Source: CAIYPH01 sp043744375
GTDB taxonomy: Bacteria > Pseudomonadota > Alphaproteobacteria > Acetobacterales > Acetobacteraceae
Reading direction: 5' to 3'
Length of the DNA stretch: 12,123 nt
Assembly: GCA_043744375.1 (NCBI GenBank)
Contig: JAYTUU010000008.1
Coordinates: forward strand, 1 to 12,123
Below the pieces are notes generated by a model. That model did no database searches. It was given only the letters and a program-made list of their open reading frames with translations, and was not told the DNA's origin. This document shows positions 1 to 7,468 of the stretch, piece by piece. Positions within the stretch are counted from its first letter, which is position 1; every line of letters starts with the position of its first letter. The position numbers were made by a program, and so were the translations under genes.

Positions 1-108
1 CACTCAAAATGACGGGATGGCGTCGCCGCCGTCTGCGCTCACCCATGGGCATTGTCCGGCCAGTGAACACGTCACTATGAACGACACGAAGCACTAGACG
101 CCGCGGCG

Positions 109-744
109 ATGCGCAAACGTGCGATCCTGGACGCGGCGCTGGCCGGGCTGGAAGCCCGGACGACGGATCAGTTCGCCGTGGTCACACTCAAGTCGCTGCA
201 GGGCACCACAATCGAGGACTACGGATATCAGTTGGGGCGGCACTGGGGGATCGGGCAGAAGGGCAAGGATAATGGCGTGTTGCTCATTGTCGCCTCGGAG
301 GAGCGGCGCGTGCGGATCGAGGTCGGGTATGGCCTGGAAGGGACGCTGACCGACGCGGCCACCAGGGTGATCATCGAGCGCACCATCCTGCCGCGCTTCA
401 GGGCAGGTGATTTCCCGGGCGGGATCAAGAGCGGCGTGGCCGATATCATCCGGCTACTCACCGGGGCGGCGCCGGCCGGGTTGGGGCCGCCCCGTTCAGG
501 CGCCTCGGCGGGATTTCCGGCGGGCGAATTCCCGGTCTGGCCAGCGATCCTGCTGGCGCTCGCTGGTGTCGCCCTGTTGGTCTTCTGCGCCACCAGCGGA
601 GGCGCCGTCTGCCGCGTCATCCTGGAGATATTGTTCTGGATGGCGATCTCCGGGCGCGGGCGGGGAGGGCGTTCCAACGGGAATTCCTCCTGGTCCGGCG
701 GCGGGGGATCGTTCGGCGGCGGTGGCAGTTCCGGGCGATGGTGA
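109..744 (+). CDS. TPM-domain (YgcG-like) protein, N-terminus missing
   Basis: The first ~118 residues match the TPM domain (TPM_phosphatase, formerly DUF477), including the family phrases VVTLKSLQG, YGYQLGRHWGIGQKG, NGVLLIVA and RIEVGYGLEGTLTDA. Two hydrophobic segments follow (about residues 143-161 and 163-185), then a Gly/Ser-rich tail ending SFGGGGSSGRW, typical of this exported, membrane-anchored family, whose role is poorly known. Family members normally begin with a signal peptide and about 30 more residues of domain. Here the frame is open only from 67, homology seems to start near 94 (LDAAA), and the ATG at 109 has no Shine-Dalgarno sequence. I read it as a 5'-truncated gene, probably not exported and perhaps not translated. 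It sits directly before a second TPM gene, a common pairing. The domain call is firm; the functional status is inferred. Confidence 0.8.
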   Translation: MRKRAILDAALAGLEARTTDQFAVVTLKSLQGTTIEDYGYQLGRHWGIGQKGKDNGVLLIVASEERRVRIEVGYGLEGTLTDAATRVIIERTILPRFRAGDFPGGIKSGVADIIRLLTGAAPAGLGPPRSGASAGFPAGEFPVWPAILLALAGVALLVFCATSGGAVCRVILEILFWMAISGRGRGGRSNGNSSWSGGGGSFGGGGSSGRW

Positions 745-786
745 GGAGGGGCGCTGGTGAGGAGGGGCGCTGGTGAGGAGAGGCGA
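739..786 (+). repeat. Three 16-bp tandem repeats carrying the Shine-Dalgarno sequence
   Basis: Three head-to-tail copies of a 16-base unit (TGGTGAGGAGGGGCGC) occupy 739-754, 755-770 and 771-786. The third differs at two positions. The first copy contains the last sense codon and TGA stop of the upstream TPM gene, and the third ends on the A of the next gene's ATG. Each copy contains GAGGAG, so the downstream gene has its normal ribosome-binding site plus two upstream duplicates. Replication slippage is the likely origin. Confidence 0.85.
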
Positions 787-1394
787 TGATTTCGGCATCC
801 GATAAAGCGCGCATATCCGCGGCCATCCGTGCGGCCGAGGCGCGGACGGCGGGCGAGATATTCTGCGTCATCGCGCGGCAGTCGGACGACTACCGCCATG
901 TGCCGTTGGTTTGGGCGGCAGCGGTGGCACTATTCGCGCCGCTGCCGACGATGTGGCTGACCCGGTTGGATGCGCCGACCGTCTACCTGGTGCAACTCGC
1001 GTCCTTTCTCTTCATGGCCATCGTGCTGTCCCGCCCCGCGTTGCGGTTACACATCGTGCCGCGCCGGGCGAGCCAGGAGCGCGCCCATGCCGAAGCGATG
1101 CGGCAATTCTTCGCGCAGGGGCTGGATCGGACGGCGCAGCGCACCGGCGTGCTGATCTTCGCCTCCGTCGCCGAGCGCTATGCCGAGATCGTGGCCGACA
1201 CGGCTATTCATCAGCAGGTCGATAGTAAGGTGTGGGACTGCGCCGTCGATGCGTTGGTCTCGGCGATCAAGGCGGGCCGGCCTGCGGATGGGTTCGTGGC
1301 GGCTATCGAGCAATGCGGGGCAGTCCTGGCGCTGCATTTCCCGCCTGGCGCGCTGGAGCGCGACGAGCTTCCGAACCGACTGGTCGAGATCTGA
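786..1394 (+). CDS. TPM-domain membrane protein, apparently complete
   Basis: A 202-residue protein of the TPM (DUF477) family in its two-helix form. A short N-terminal domain part (residues 1-38, with EARTAGEIFCVIARQSDDY) is followed by two membrane helices (about 39-58 and 64-82). The C-terminal TPM portion contains RTGVLIFASVAERYAEIVAD and the closing phrases AIEQCGAVLALHFPPGA and DELPNRLVEI, so it looks full length. The ATG at 786 is preceded by GAGGAGAGG in the third copy of a tandem repeat, 41 bases after the upstream TPM stop, which suggests co-transcription. In related genomes paired TPM genes often lie near a LemA gene; none is visible here. The biochemical role is unknown; proposals include envelope or membrane-protein quality control. 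It is the only undamaged gene in the first 2.4 kb. Confidence 0.85.
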   Translation: MISASDKARISAAIRAAEARTAGEIFCVIARQSDDYRHVPLVWAAAVALFAPLPTMWLTRLDAPTVYLVQLASFLFMAIVLSRPALRLHIVPRRASQERAHAEAMRQFFAQGLDRTAQRTGVLIFASVAERYAEIVADTAIHQQVDSKVWDCAVDALVSAIKAGRPADGFVAAIEQCGAVLALHFPPGALERDELPNRLVEI

Positions 1395-1860
<466 letters not shown>

Positions 1861-2209
1861 CGCCGTCACCCTCGCCGATCTCGGACGCGCCCCCCCGGCC
1901 CGGCGCGCCGGCTTCGATCCGGCGGAAATGCGCAAGGCCATCGCCGCCGCCATGAGCCGATCCAAGCGCGACATCCCACATTACTACTTGGCAGAAACGA
2001 TCGATCTGTCCCGCGCCATCGCCTGGCTTGAAGCCCATAACGCCGCCGAACCGCCGGCCCGCCGCCTGTTGCCAGCCGTGCTGCTGCTGAAGGCGGCGGC
2101 CCTGGCGTTGCGGGCCGAGCCACGCCTCAACGGCACCTATGGGAACGGCGTCTTCACCCCAGGCACCGGCATCCATCCGGGCTGGGCCATCGCGCTGCGC
2201 GGACCCTGA
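1861..2209 (+). pseudogene. Fragment of a 2-oxoacid dehydrogenase E2 (dihydrolipoamide acyltransferase)
   Basis: After VTLADL, typical of the end of the peripheral subunit-binding domain, the frame gives MRKAIAAAMSRSKRDIPHYYL, DLSRAIAWLEAHNA and RLLPAVLLLKAAALALR, then IHPGWAIALRG. These are successive blocks of the E2 catalytic domain (2-oxoacid_dh family). The lipoyl domain on the left and everything after the AIALRG block on the right are gone, including the catalytic HxxxDG motif. It joins seamlessly to the acetyl-CoA synthetase fragment upstream and ends at TGA 2207-2209, just after the frame has moved into another gene piece. The enzyme in this lineage would serve a pyruvate or acetoin dehydrogenase complex. 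This copy cannot. Confidence 0.75.
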
Positions 2210-2340
2210 TCTGTGACCTGATCGCGACCATCGCACCGGAGGCGGACACTGCCACCCTCGCTGACGATGCGGACATGCGCGAGGCCCTTGATCTCGACTC
2301 GATCGACTTCACCGATCCGGTGATCGCCATCCATGAGCGC
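2206..2340 (+). pseudogene. Acyl carrier protein fragment
   Basis: In the frame starting CTG ATC TGT, the translation runs LICDLIATIAPEADTATL, then DADMREALDLDSIDF and VIAIHER. This is an acyl carrier protein (PP-binding) with the phosphopantetheine-attachment Ser in the D-S-I motif (codon 2299-2301). The expected start codon and first residues are missing, as is the last helix after HER. The frame stays open to 2469 but the remaining residues do not look like ACP. ACP-like genes lie beside E2 genes in some alphaproteobacterial acetyl-CoA or acetoin-type clusters, which fits the adjacent E2 fragment. Too short to fold as a carrier protein. Confidence 0.65.
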
Positions 2341-2476
2341 TCGGTCGTCGCCGTCAGCGCGAGACCGGGTTTGAGGTTCATCGCGCGGGTGGAGGCGACG
2401 CTGCGGCGGCAATGCAGGGTCAGCGCTCGCCTCGGCGGGTCAAGCGTTGGTGGTGCAGGGCGGCCTTGAACGCGGA

Positions 2477-4306
2477 TCAGCCGGGGGCGCGGATGAAGAC
2501 GCGATGGGGGATAGCGAGGGTCATTTCGCGGTAGCCGGCGGCGGCAAGAATGGCTTCGGCGCGGGTCGGGTCGGGCATGGCGGCGGAGAGCACGATGGCG
2601 TCCAGGCCGAGGGCGGCGATGCGGGCGAGGGAGGCGGGCGCCGCCGCGGTGGTGGGCAGGCCGCTGATGTAGTCGTGGGCGCGGGTGAGGTCTTCGCCGA
2701 GCGGGGCGCGGCCGTCGATGATGAGTTGGGGGGCGGCGTCGAACTGACGGAAATTGGTCAGGCGCTGGCGAGCGGAGAGCATGGGCAGGATGACCGAGAG
2801 GTCGCGCGGCGCGAACATCGTGCCCGGTGGCAGGGCGGCGAGCAGGATGCGGGCGGTGGCCAGCGCCGTGGCGGGGGCCTTCAGCGTGGTCGAGGGGAAG
2901 GCGACGTCGGTGCCGGCGAAGGGCGATGGCGGTTGCTGGCGCCAGGCCAGGGCGGCGGTGCCGGCGGCGGCGGCCAGCAAGGCCAGGGTGCTCAGCAGGC
3001 GCATATAGCGGGTGGCGGCGAGGGCGCCGATGCCGGCACCGATGGCGAGCACGGCGGGGCCGGCATAGGCGAGGCGCCAGAGGGTGTCGGCGGAGGTGAG
3101 GTGGCGGACGATGAAGTCGGCGCTGGGCGGCCATGCGAGGGGGAGAGCGATCAACGCGCTCCACAGGGTGAACCAGCCGAGCAGGCGGGTGCGGCGCGCG
3201 ATCACCAGGCAGGCGGCGGCGATGCCGATCGCGATGACCGTGGGGGCCAGCGGAGTGCCGTAGACGACGAGCAGGACTTCACGCAGGTCGGTGGCGATGG
3301 TGCTGGCAAAGATCGCCTCGGGGCCGACGAGGGCGCGGTAGAAGGGCAGCACGCAGAGCGCCGGGTAGGCGAAGACGGCCAGCGCCGCCAGCGGAGGCTG
3401 CCAGATTCGGGTCGGCGGCAGATAGACCAGCCAGAACGTGGCGCCGGCCAGGCCCACGAGGATCGGCAGATAGAAGGCCGCCGTGGTGGACAGGCCGATG
3501 CCGGCAATGCCGAGGACGAACAGGCGTGCCCAGTCGGCGGCGCGGCCGTGGCGCATCACGTCGAGCGTGGCTGCCAGCGCGAGCGGGGTGAGGACGGCGA
3601 TCAGCACAACCTTGCCCTGCCAGATCCGCAGCAGGCCAAAATAGGCGATGCCGCGATGGGTGGTGCCGTCGAGCAGCATCAGGATGAGGATCGCGGCGAC
3701 GCCGGCCAAAGCGGCGCGACGGGTGTGGCTGATGCGGGCGAGCGCGCAGTACCAGGCGAACGGAACGAGGGCACCACCGAGGAAGGGGGCCGCGCGGTGG
3801 TAGAGATCGAGCGGGTGGCGGCCGGTCAATGCCGCCGCGGCGGCCCAGAGATGTTCCCAGGACGGCAGGCTGGGGAAGCGGCCGCCGGTGCCGTCGGTCA
3901 GCGCGAACGGGTAGACGGGGGCGATCGGCGCACGAAAATTCTCCCAGTCCAGCACGGCGCGGGCGAGGTAGAAGCTGTCATCGGCATCGAAACGGTTGCT
4001 CAGCAGCGCGATCGTGCCGGCGAGCAGGCTCATGGCGATGAGGAACCAGGCGGCGGGGTCGAGCAGGTGTGCCGCGATATGGCTGCCGAGGCCGCGTGTG
4101 AAGCGCCAGGCGGGAAGCATGACGGCGAGCAGGGGTAGCAGGCAGGCACCGGCCGCGATGACGGTGACGCTGCGCAGCGAGAGCGGCACCAGCAGGGCGA
4201 TGTCGTAGGTGAGGGTGAAGATCGCGAAGGCGCCGAGGAGGAGGAAGACGAGGTCTTCGATCGGGTCCGTCTCGGGGCGGCGCGCCTGGATCAGGCCGTA
4301 CTGCAT
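2477..4306 (-). CDS. Large polytopic membrane protein, DUF6077-like
   Basis: A 609-residue protein with about a dozen hydrophobic segments between residues 17 and 455, followed by a C-terminal soluble part of about 150 residues. A loop after the third helix carries FDADDSFYLARAVLD (106-120), and a later loop carries HRGIAYFGLLRIWQGK (217-232). Acidic first loops and an RIWQGK block are features I associate with DUF6077 proteins, which resemble GT-C-type glycosyltransferases in layout, though no activity has been shown to my knowledge. It appears full length. Its ATG lies inside the last codons of the upstream enolase-superfamily gene (16-base overlap) with no strong Shine-Dalgarno sequence, suggesting translational coupling and a shared operon. 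The substrate is unknown; a cell-envelope polymer or lipid-linked sugar role is only a guess. Confidence 0.72.
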   Translation of the reverse strand: MQYGLIQARRPETDPIEDLVFLLLGAFAIFTLTYDIALLVPLSLRSVTVIAAGACLLPLLAVMLPAWRFTRGLGSHIAAHLLDPAAWFLIAMSLLAGTIALLSNRFDADDSFYLARAVLDWENFRAPIAPVYPFALTDGTGGRFPSLPSWEHLWAAAAALTGRHPLDLYHRAAPFLGGALVPFAWYCALARISHTRRAALAGVAAILILMLLDGTTHRGIAYFGLLRIWQGKVVLIAVLTPLALAATLDVMRHGRAADWARLFVLGIAGIGLSTTAAFYLPILVGLAGATFWLVYLPPTRIWQPPLAALAVFAYPALCVLPFYRALVGPEAIFASTIATDLREVLLVVYGTPLAPTVIAIGIAAACLVIARRTRLLGWFTLWSALIALPLAWPPSADFIVRHLTSADTLWRLAYAGPAVLAIGAGIGALAATRYMRLLSTLALLAAAAGTAALAWRQQPPSPFAGTDVAFPSTTLKAPATALATARILLAALPPGTMFAPRDLSVILPMLSARQRLTNFRQFDAAPQLIIDGRAPLGEDLTRAHDYISGLPTTAAAPASLARIAALGLDAIVLSAAMPDPTRAEAILAAAGYREMTLAIPHRVFIRAPG

Positions 4307-5442
4307 GCGCGCTCGGTGTGCAGGGTGCGATGATCAACCAGGGCGGCGAGGTCGGGCTCGAAGCCCAGCCCGGGCGTGGTCGGGAGGGCGACGGCGCCGT
4401 CAGCGACCTGGAAGGCGGCACCGAGGAGCGCTTCGCGGATGGGGTTGCGGTTGAAATCGACTTCGAGCATGCCGGGCCCCCGCACGGCGGCGAGGAGGTG
4501 CAAAGAGTGCATCAGCCCGACGGCGCCGCCGAGGAAATGCGGGCACAGGCTGCGCCCGCTTGCGAGGGCCGCGCGGGCGACCGGGAGGCAGCCGGAGAGG
4601 CCGCCCCATTTGGCAACGTCGGGCTGGATGATGCCGAAATGGCCGGCGTCGATGGCGCGCTGGAAATCGCCGGCGCCGCGGATGTTTTCACCGCCCGCGA
4701 GCGCGCAGCCAGCGCTGGCGGCGACCTGCGCCCATTCATGCGCAGGCCGATCGGCGGCAAGCGGTTCCTCGATCCAGGTGAGCGGGAATGCGCGCAGGGC
4801 GGTGGCCATGTCGCAGGCTTGCGGGGTTGCATGGCCTTGGTTGACGTCCACCATCATGCGCTCGCCCGCGCCGAGGCCGGCGGCGATGGGGCGCAGTGTC
4901 TCCAGGTCATGATCGCGGCCGAAACCGATCTTGATCTTGAAGGCGTGATGGCCGGCGGCGCGGGCGGCGAGCACGAGGTCATGGGCAATGGGTCCGGGAT
5001 TGAGGCCGCTGGCATAGACGGGAACCGTGGCGCCACTATTCCCGCCGAGGGCGCGCCAGAGGGGCATGCCCAGCTTGCGGGCGCGCAGATCGTGCAGCGC
5101 GAGGTCGAGGCCCGCCGCAGCGGCGGAGAGCGCCCCGGCGTCACCGCTCTGGATGCGCAGGATGTGCAGGTCGCGGTCGATTTCGGCCCAGAGTGCAACG
5201 GGGTCGTCGATGGCACGGCCGAGGGCGCGCGGGGCGATGATGGTGTCCAGCAACAAAGCGCGGTGCTCGGCACTGGCGCTGGGGAAATTCGACCAGATCT
5301 CGCCCCAGCCATGGGCGCCGTCCTCATCCTCGGCACGGACGAACACGCCGACGCGATCGGTCATGATGCCGAAGGACGTGCGTACGGGCGTGGCGATCGG
5401 GCAGCGGAAGGTGAAGCTCTCGACGCGGCGCAAGGTGCTCAT
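4291..5442 (-). CDS. Mandelate racemase/muconate lactonizing enzyme family protein (enolase superfamily)
   Basis: From the ATG at 5442 this is 383 residues, the usual length for the family. The enolase-superfamily machinery is visible: a K-x-K pair at 169/171 (FKIKIGF), metal ligands at D199 (MVDVNQG), E225 or E226 (WIEEPL) and E252 (GGENI), and an Asp-His dyad at D275 (QPDVAKWGG) and H302 (CPHFLGG). E327 (MLEVDF) matches the position of the mandelate racemase electrophile. The K-x-K plus His-Asp dyad places it in the mandelate racemase/sugar-acid dehydratase subgroup, not the dipeptide epimerases. The reaction would be proton abstraction next to a carboxylate (racemisation or dehydration); the substrate cannot be read from sequence. 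The frame is open to 5550, but the start at 5442 has AGGAG seven bases upstream and begins the family alignment (MSTLRRVESF). Confidence 0.88.
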   Translation of the reverse strand: MSTLRRVESFTFRCPIATPVRTSFGIMTDRVGVFVRAEDEDGAHGWGEIWSNFPSASAEHRALLLDTIIAPRALGRAIDDPVALWAEIDRDLHILRIQSGDAGALSAAAAGLDLALHDLRARKLGMPLWRALGGNSGATVPVYASGLNPGPIAHDLVLAARAAGHHAFKIKIGFGRDHDLETLRPIAAGLGAGERMMVDVNQGHATPQACDMATALRAFPLTWIEEPLAADRPAHEWAQVAASAGCALAGGENIRGAGDFQRAIDAGHFGIIQPDVAKWGGLSGCLPVARAALASGRSLCPHFLGGAVGLMHSLHLLAAVRGPGMLEVDFNRNPIREALLGAAFQVADGAVALPTTPGLGFEPDLAALVDHRTLHTERACSTA

Positions 5443-5449
5443 GAAGGAT

Positions 5450-5456
5450 CTCCTGT
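5450..5456 (-). promoter_or_regulatory. Ribosome-binding site fixing the start of the MR/MLE gene
   Basis: On the minus strand ACAGGAG lies seven bases before the ATG at 5442. The longer open frame (to 5550) has no comparable site, and its extra 36 residues do not resemble the family. Confidence 0.7.
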
Positions 5457-5688
5457 CGTGTACGGGTTTCATGACCCAGCCGATCTTACCCGCGTTGATG
5501 CGTCTGTATGACAGGTAGCGCATCGGGGCCAGAGCGCTGGTTTGCCGCACGCAACACGCCCCCGTGATGTGGCCGCCGGCAGCCCTGGTCGGCAGCTCCT
5601 CAGGGGCAGATATAGGCGGCGGCGCCAGGCGGTTTGAACTGGACCTCTGACCTCACCCCCACTCCCTCCACCCCACTCCCCCCACTCC

Positions 5689-5720
5689 CGTCATTGCGAG
5701 CCCTCGCGAAGCAATCCAGC
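5689..5720. repeat. Dispersed intergenic repeat (CATTGCGAG...GAAGCAATCC type)
   Basis: The stretch contains CGTCATTGCGAG, then CCTCGCGAAGCAATCCAG. This word pair, with ATTGC and GCAAT at the outer ends and a GCGAG/CTCGC inner pair, is a frequently seen intergenic repeat in proteobacterial genomes. It may form a small hairpin. The first bases of the window (CACTCAAAATGACGGG) resemble the far end of the same kind of element, but too little is present to call it. Confidence 0.55.
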
Positions 5721-5764
5721 GCTTCGCCCCGCCCCAAAACTCCACCCCCAAAAGAAAAAATACC

Positions 5765-5792
5765 TTGACGCGCCCCGTCATATGACTAAATT
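5765..5792 (+). promoter_or_regulatory. Tentative sigma-70-like promoter before the hypothetical gene
   Basis: TTGACG (5765-5770) and TAAATT (5787-5792) are 16 bases apart. If used, transcription would start at about 5799-5800, exactly at the in-frame ATG at 5800, giving a leaderless message and excluding the ATG at 5782. This is a pattern match only. Confidence 0.3.
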
Positions 5793-6420
5793 CCTCGTCA
5801 TGTCCTCCCCCTTTCTGGCCCCATGGTCGCCAACCTTCCGCGCCCTCCCCGACGCGCCAACCCGTGGCGGCCATCTGCGCACGATTTTCGCCTCCATCGC
5901 CATCCTCCTCGGCACCCGCGCCCACATCTTCGGCGCCCTTCATTTTCCCCTCTGCAACTATCTCAACCGCGCCGCCCGCCGCCTCGCGGCCCTGCTCGAT
6001 GCCATCGAGGCCGGCACCCTCCGCGCGCCCCGCCAGCGCCCCCCGCGCGAACGCGCCGCCCGCCCTCCCGCGCGCCCCGCTCTCCCCGCCAAAAAAGACT
6101 GGCTCGGCAGAACCCTCGGCTGGGAAATCCGCGGCTTCGCCAGCCAACTCGAACACCTCCTCAACCAACCCGAAACCCAAGCCCTCCTGGTCCGCGAACC
6201 CGCCCGCGCCGCCCGCATCCTCCGCCCCCTCGCGCGCATGCTCGGCATCGCCCCTATCGCCCTTCCGCCACCCCCCTCCCGAAAACCCACCCCCCGCAAA
6301 CCCCGCGAACGAAAACCCCGCGCCCGCCGCCCCACTCGCGCCGAAATCATCGCCTCCCTGCACTACACCAACCTCGAAGGCCGCCCCATGCGCCTCCTCC
6401 CGCCGCGAAATCGCCGCTGA
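5782..6420 (+). CDS. Small Pro/Arg-rich hypothetical protein
   Basis: Up to 212 residues from the ATG at 5782, or 206 from the ATG at 5800; neither has a Shine-Dalgarno sequence. The N-terminal part is mildly hydrophobic (FASIAILLGTRAHIFGALHF) without a clear signal peptide. A Pro/Arg-rich linker follows (residues 80-103), then a better-ordered block with DWLGRTLGWEIRGFASQLEH and ARAARILRPLARMLGI. The C-terminus is Pro/Arg/Lys-rich and basic. I recall similar proteins of unknown function with a GW..RG..SQL-H and ILRPL-RMLGI pattern in Acetobacteraceae, so I take it as a real lineage-specific gene. The coding strand is strongly C-rich and G-poor, unlike neighbouring genes. The basic tail could bind nucleic acid, but nothing proves it. 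Confidence 0.6.
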   Translation: MTKFLVMSSPFLAPWSPTFRALPDAPTRGGHLRTIFASIAILLGTRAHIFGALHFPLCNYLNRAARRLAALLDAIEAGTLRAPRQRPPRERAARPPARPALPAKKDWLGRTLGWEIRGFASQLEHLLNQPETQALLVREPARAARILRPLARMLGIAPIALPPPPSRKPTPRKPRERKPRARRPTRAEIIASLHYTNLEGRPMRLLPPRNRR

Positions 6421-6642
6421 ACCCCGGGCGCCGTCCTGCGACCATAATGTTACGATTTAACAACAAAATCACCCGCAAAACACCGCCCAATCACTGATCT
6501 CGCCAAATCGGCCGTCTTCCCCCCCTCGGGCGGCAGATGACATGGCGCTGGTCGCGCCCTCGAAGGTGGGCGCCGTGATCAGCGAGGAGGCGGTGTTCAG
6601 CGCGTCGTATCCGGCGAGTATGGTATTGACGGCGGTGGTTAG
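6421..6642. other. Non-coding stretch with an unidentified open segment
   Basis: No recognisable gene. A short AT-richer patch (6441-6490) is followed by an open + strand frame from about 6500 that includes MALVAPSKVGAVISEEAVF at 6542. I cannot assign it to a family. It ends just before or within the truncated binding-protein gene and may be another gene fragment or chance. The true start and promoter of the ABC operon, if once here, have been removed. Confidence 0.45.
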
Positions 6643-7452
6643 TTCGCGCCGCCGGACAGCATTCCGCGGCTGAAGTCGGCCGGCATGAAGATCGTCACCA
6701 ACACCTATCCGCACAACTGGCCGTTCACGCTGAACTTCAAGACCGGTCCGTTCACCGATGTGCGCGTGCGCAAGGCCGCCAACTATGCGCTGAAGCGGGC
6801 GGATTTCGTCGAGCTCCTTGGTGGGTTGGCCACCGAGCAATACGCCCAGATGCCGCCGAGCTCGCCCTATTACGGCAAGCCATACCGTTATGAATTCAAT
6901 ACCCAAAAGGCCAACGCGCTGTTGAAGAAGGCGGGCTGCCTGCCGTGCAACATCACCTTGGCGATCTCGACCTCAGGCTCCGGCCAGATGCAGCCGTTGC
7001 CGATGAACGAGTTGCTGAAGACGCAGTTGGAGGCGGCGGGGTTCAAGGTAAACTTCCAGGTCATGGACTGGAACGCCATGTTGGCGATCTTCCGTGGCGG
7101 GGTGGAGAAGTTCCCCGGGGTGCATGGGGTGAACGGCTCGCGCGCCATTATGGATCCGGTGGTGGCCATCATGAAGCCGGTGGGCAAGGCGTACTGGTCG
7201 CCGGCCGGCGCGAACTGGGGCCATTTCTACAGCGAAGAGACCGAGGCGCTGGTCGGCCAGATCTTCAACGAGTTCGACGCGACCAAACGGCTGGGCCTGC
7301 TGACCAAGCTGCATGAGGTGGAGAACGACCAGGCGCTGATGATCTTCGTGGTGCACGACCTCAATCCGCGTGCGCTGTCGCCCAAGGTCCAGGGTTTCGT
7401 GCAGGCGCAGAACTGGTTCCAGGACATGACCCCGATCACCGTGGCGCGCTGA
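6643..7452 (+). pseudogene. C-terminal half of a peptide/nickel-type ABC solute-binding protein
   Basis: About 269 residues read in one frame from TTC at 6643 (FAPPDSIPRLKSAGM) to the TGA at 7450-7452. The C-terminal family blocks are intact: VRKAANYALKR, YYGKPYRYEF, ISTSGSGQMQPLPMNELLK, the WSPAGANWGHF block and LNPRALSPKVQGFVQAQ. Full-length members of SBP family 5 are about 530 residues with a signal peptide. Here the signal and roughly the first half, including the first lobe, are missing. The codon before the homology is TAG at 6640-6642, where the family often has Trp before Phe, so the frame is closed upstream. The ATG at 6685 would give 255 residues without an export signal. It could not deliver substrate to the importer encoded immediately downstream (16-base gap). 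Confidence 0.8.
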
Positions 7453-7468
7453 GCGAGGAATCCTGACC

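Larger units (their letters stand above)
5443..5781. other. Non-coding divergent region with a pyrimidine-rich tract
   Basis: 339 bases separate two divergently transcribed genes. No gene is evident. From about 5650 to 5690 the + strand is almost pure C/T with A, containing repeated CCCCACTCCC words. A dispersed-repeat-like element follows at 5689-5720, then an A-rich run (5752-5760). Promoters for both flanking genes should lie here; only a tentative one for the rightward gene is visible. The 5443-5640 part shows no clear structure. Confidence 0.6.

Noticed and set aside
2447..4138. Long + strand open frame (563 codons) rich in Gly, Glu, Asp and Gln
   Set aside because: It is the complement of the polytopic membrane protein gene. 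Its composition (repeated GGG, GEG, DGE) is typical of an antisense reading of GC-rich coding DNA, and it has no domain motifs.
4291..5442. Dipeptide epimerase linked to the peptide importer
   Set aside because: The Asp-His dyad (QPDVAKWGG, CPHFLGG) belongs to the mandelate racemase-type subgroup. Dipeptide epimerases use a second lysine motif, and the importer is on the other strand over 1.2 kb away.
4318..5511. 397-codon + strand frame opposite the enolase-superfamily gene
   Set aside because: The minus strand carries the complete set of enolase-superfamily catalytic residues; this frame is its shadow.
5653..5690. Possible CRISPR or ordered tandem array in the CCCCACTCCC words
   Set aside because: Units are irregular, only about 10 bases long and without spacers; better described as a pyrimidine-rich simple tract.
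5653..6363. Minus-strand open frame opposite the Pro/Arg-rich gene, Gly/Ala-rich
   Set aside because: The Gly-rich low-complexity translation is explained by the C-rich + strand. The + strand frame has ordered blocks recalled from related proteins.
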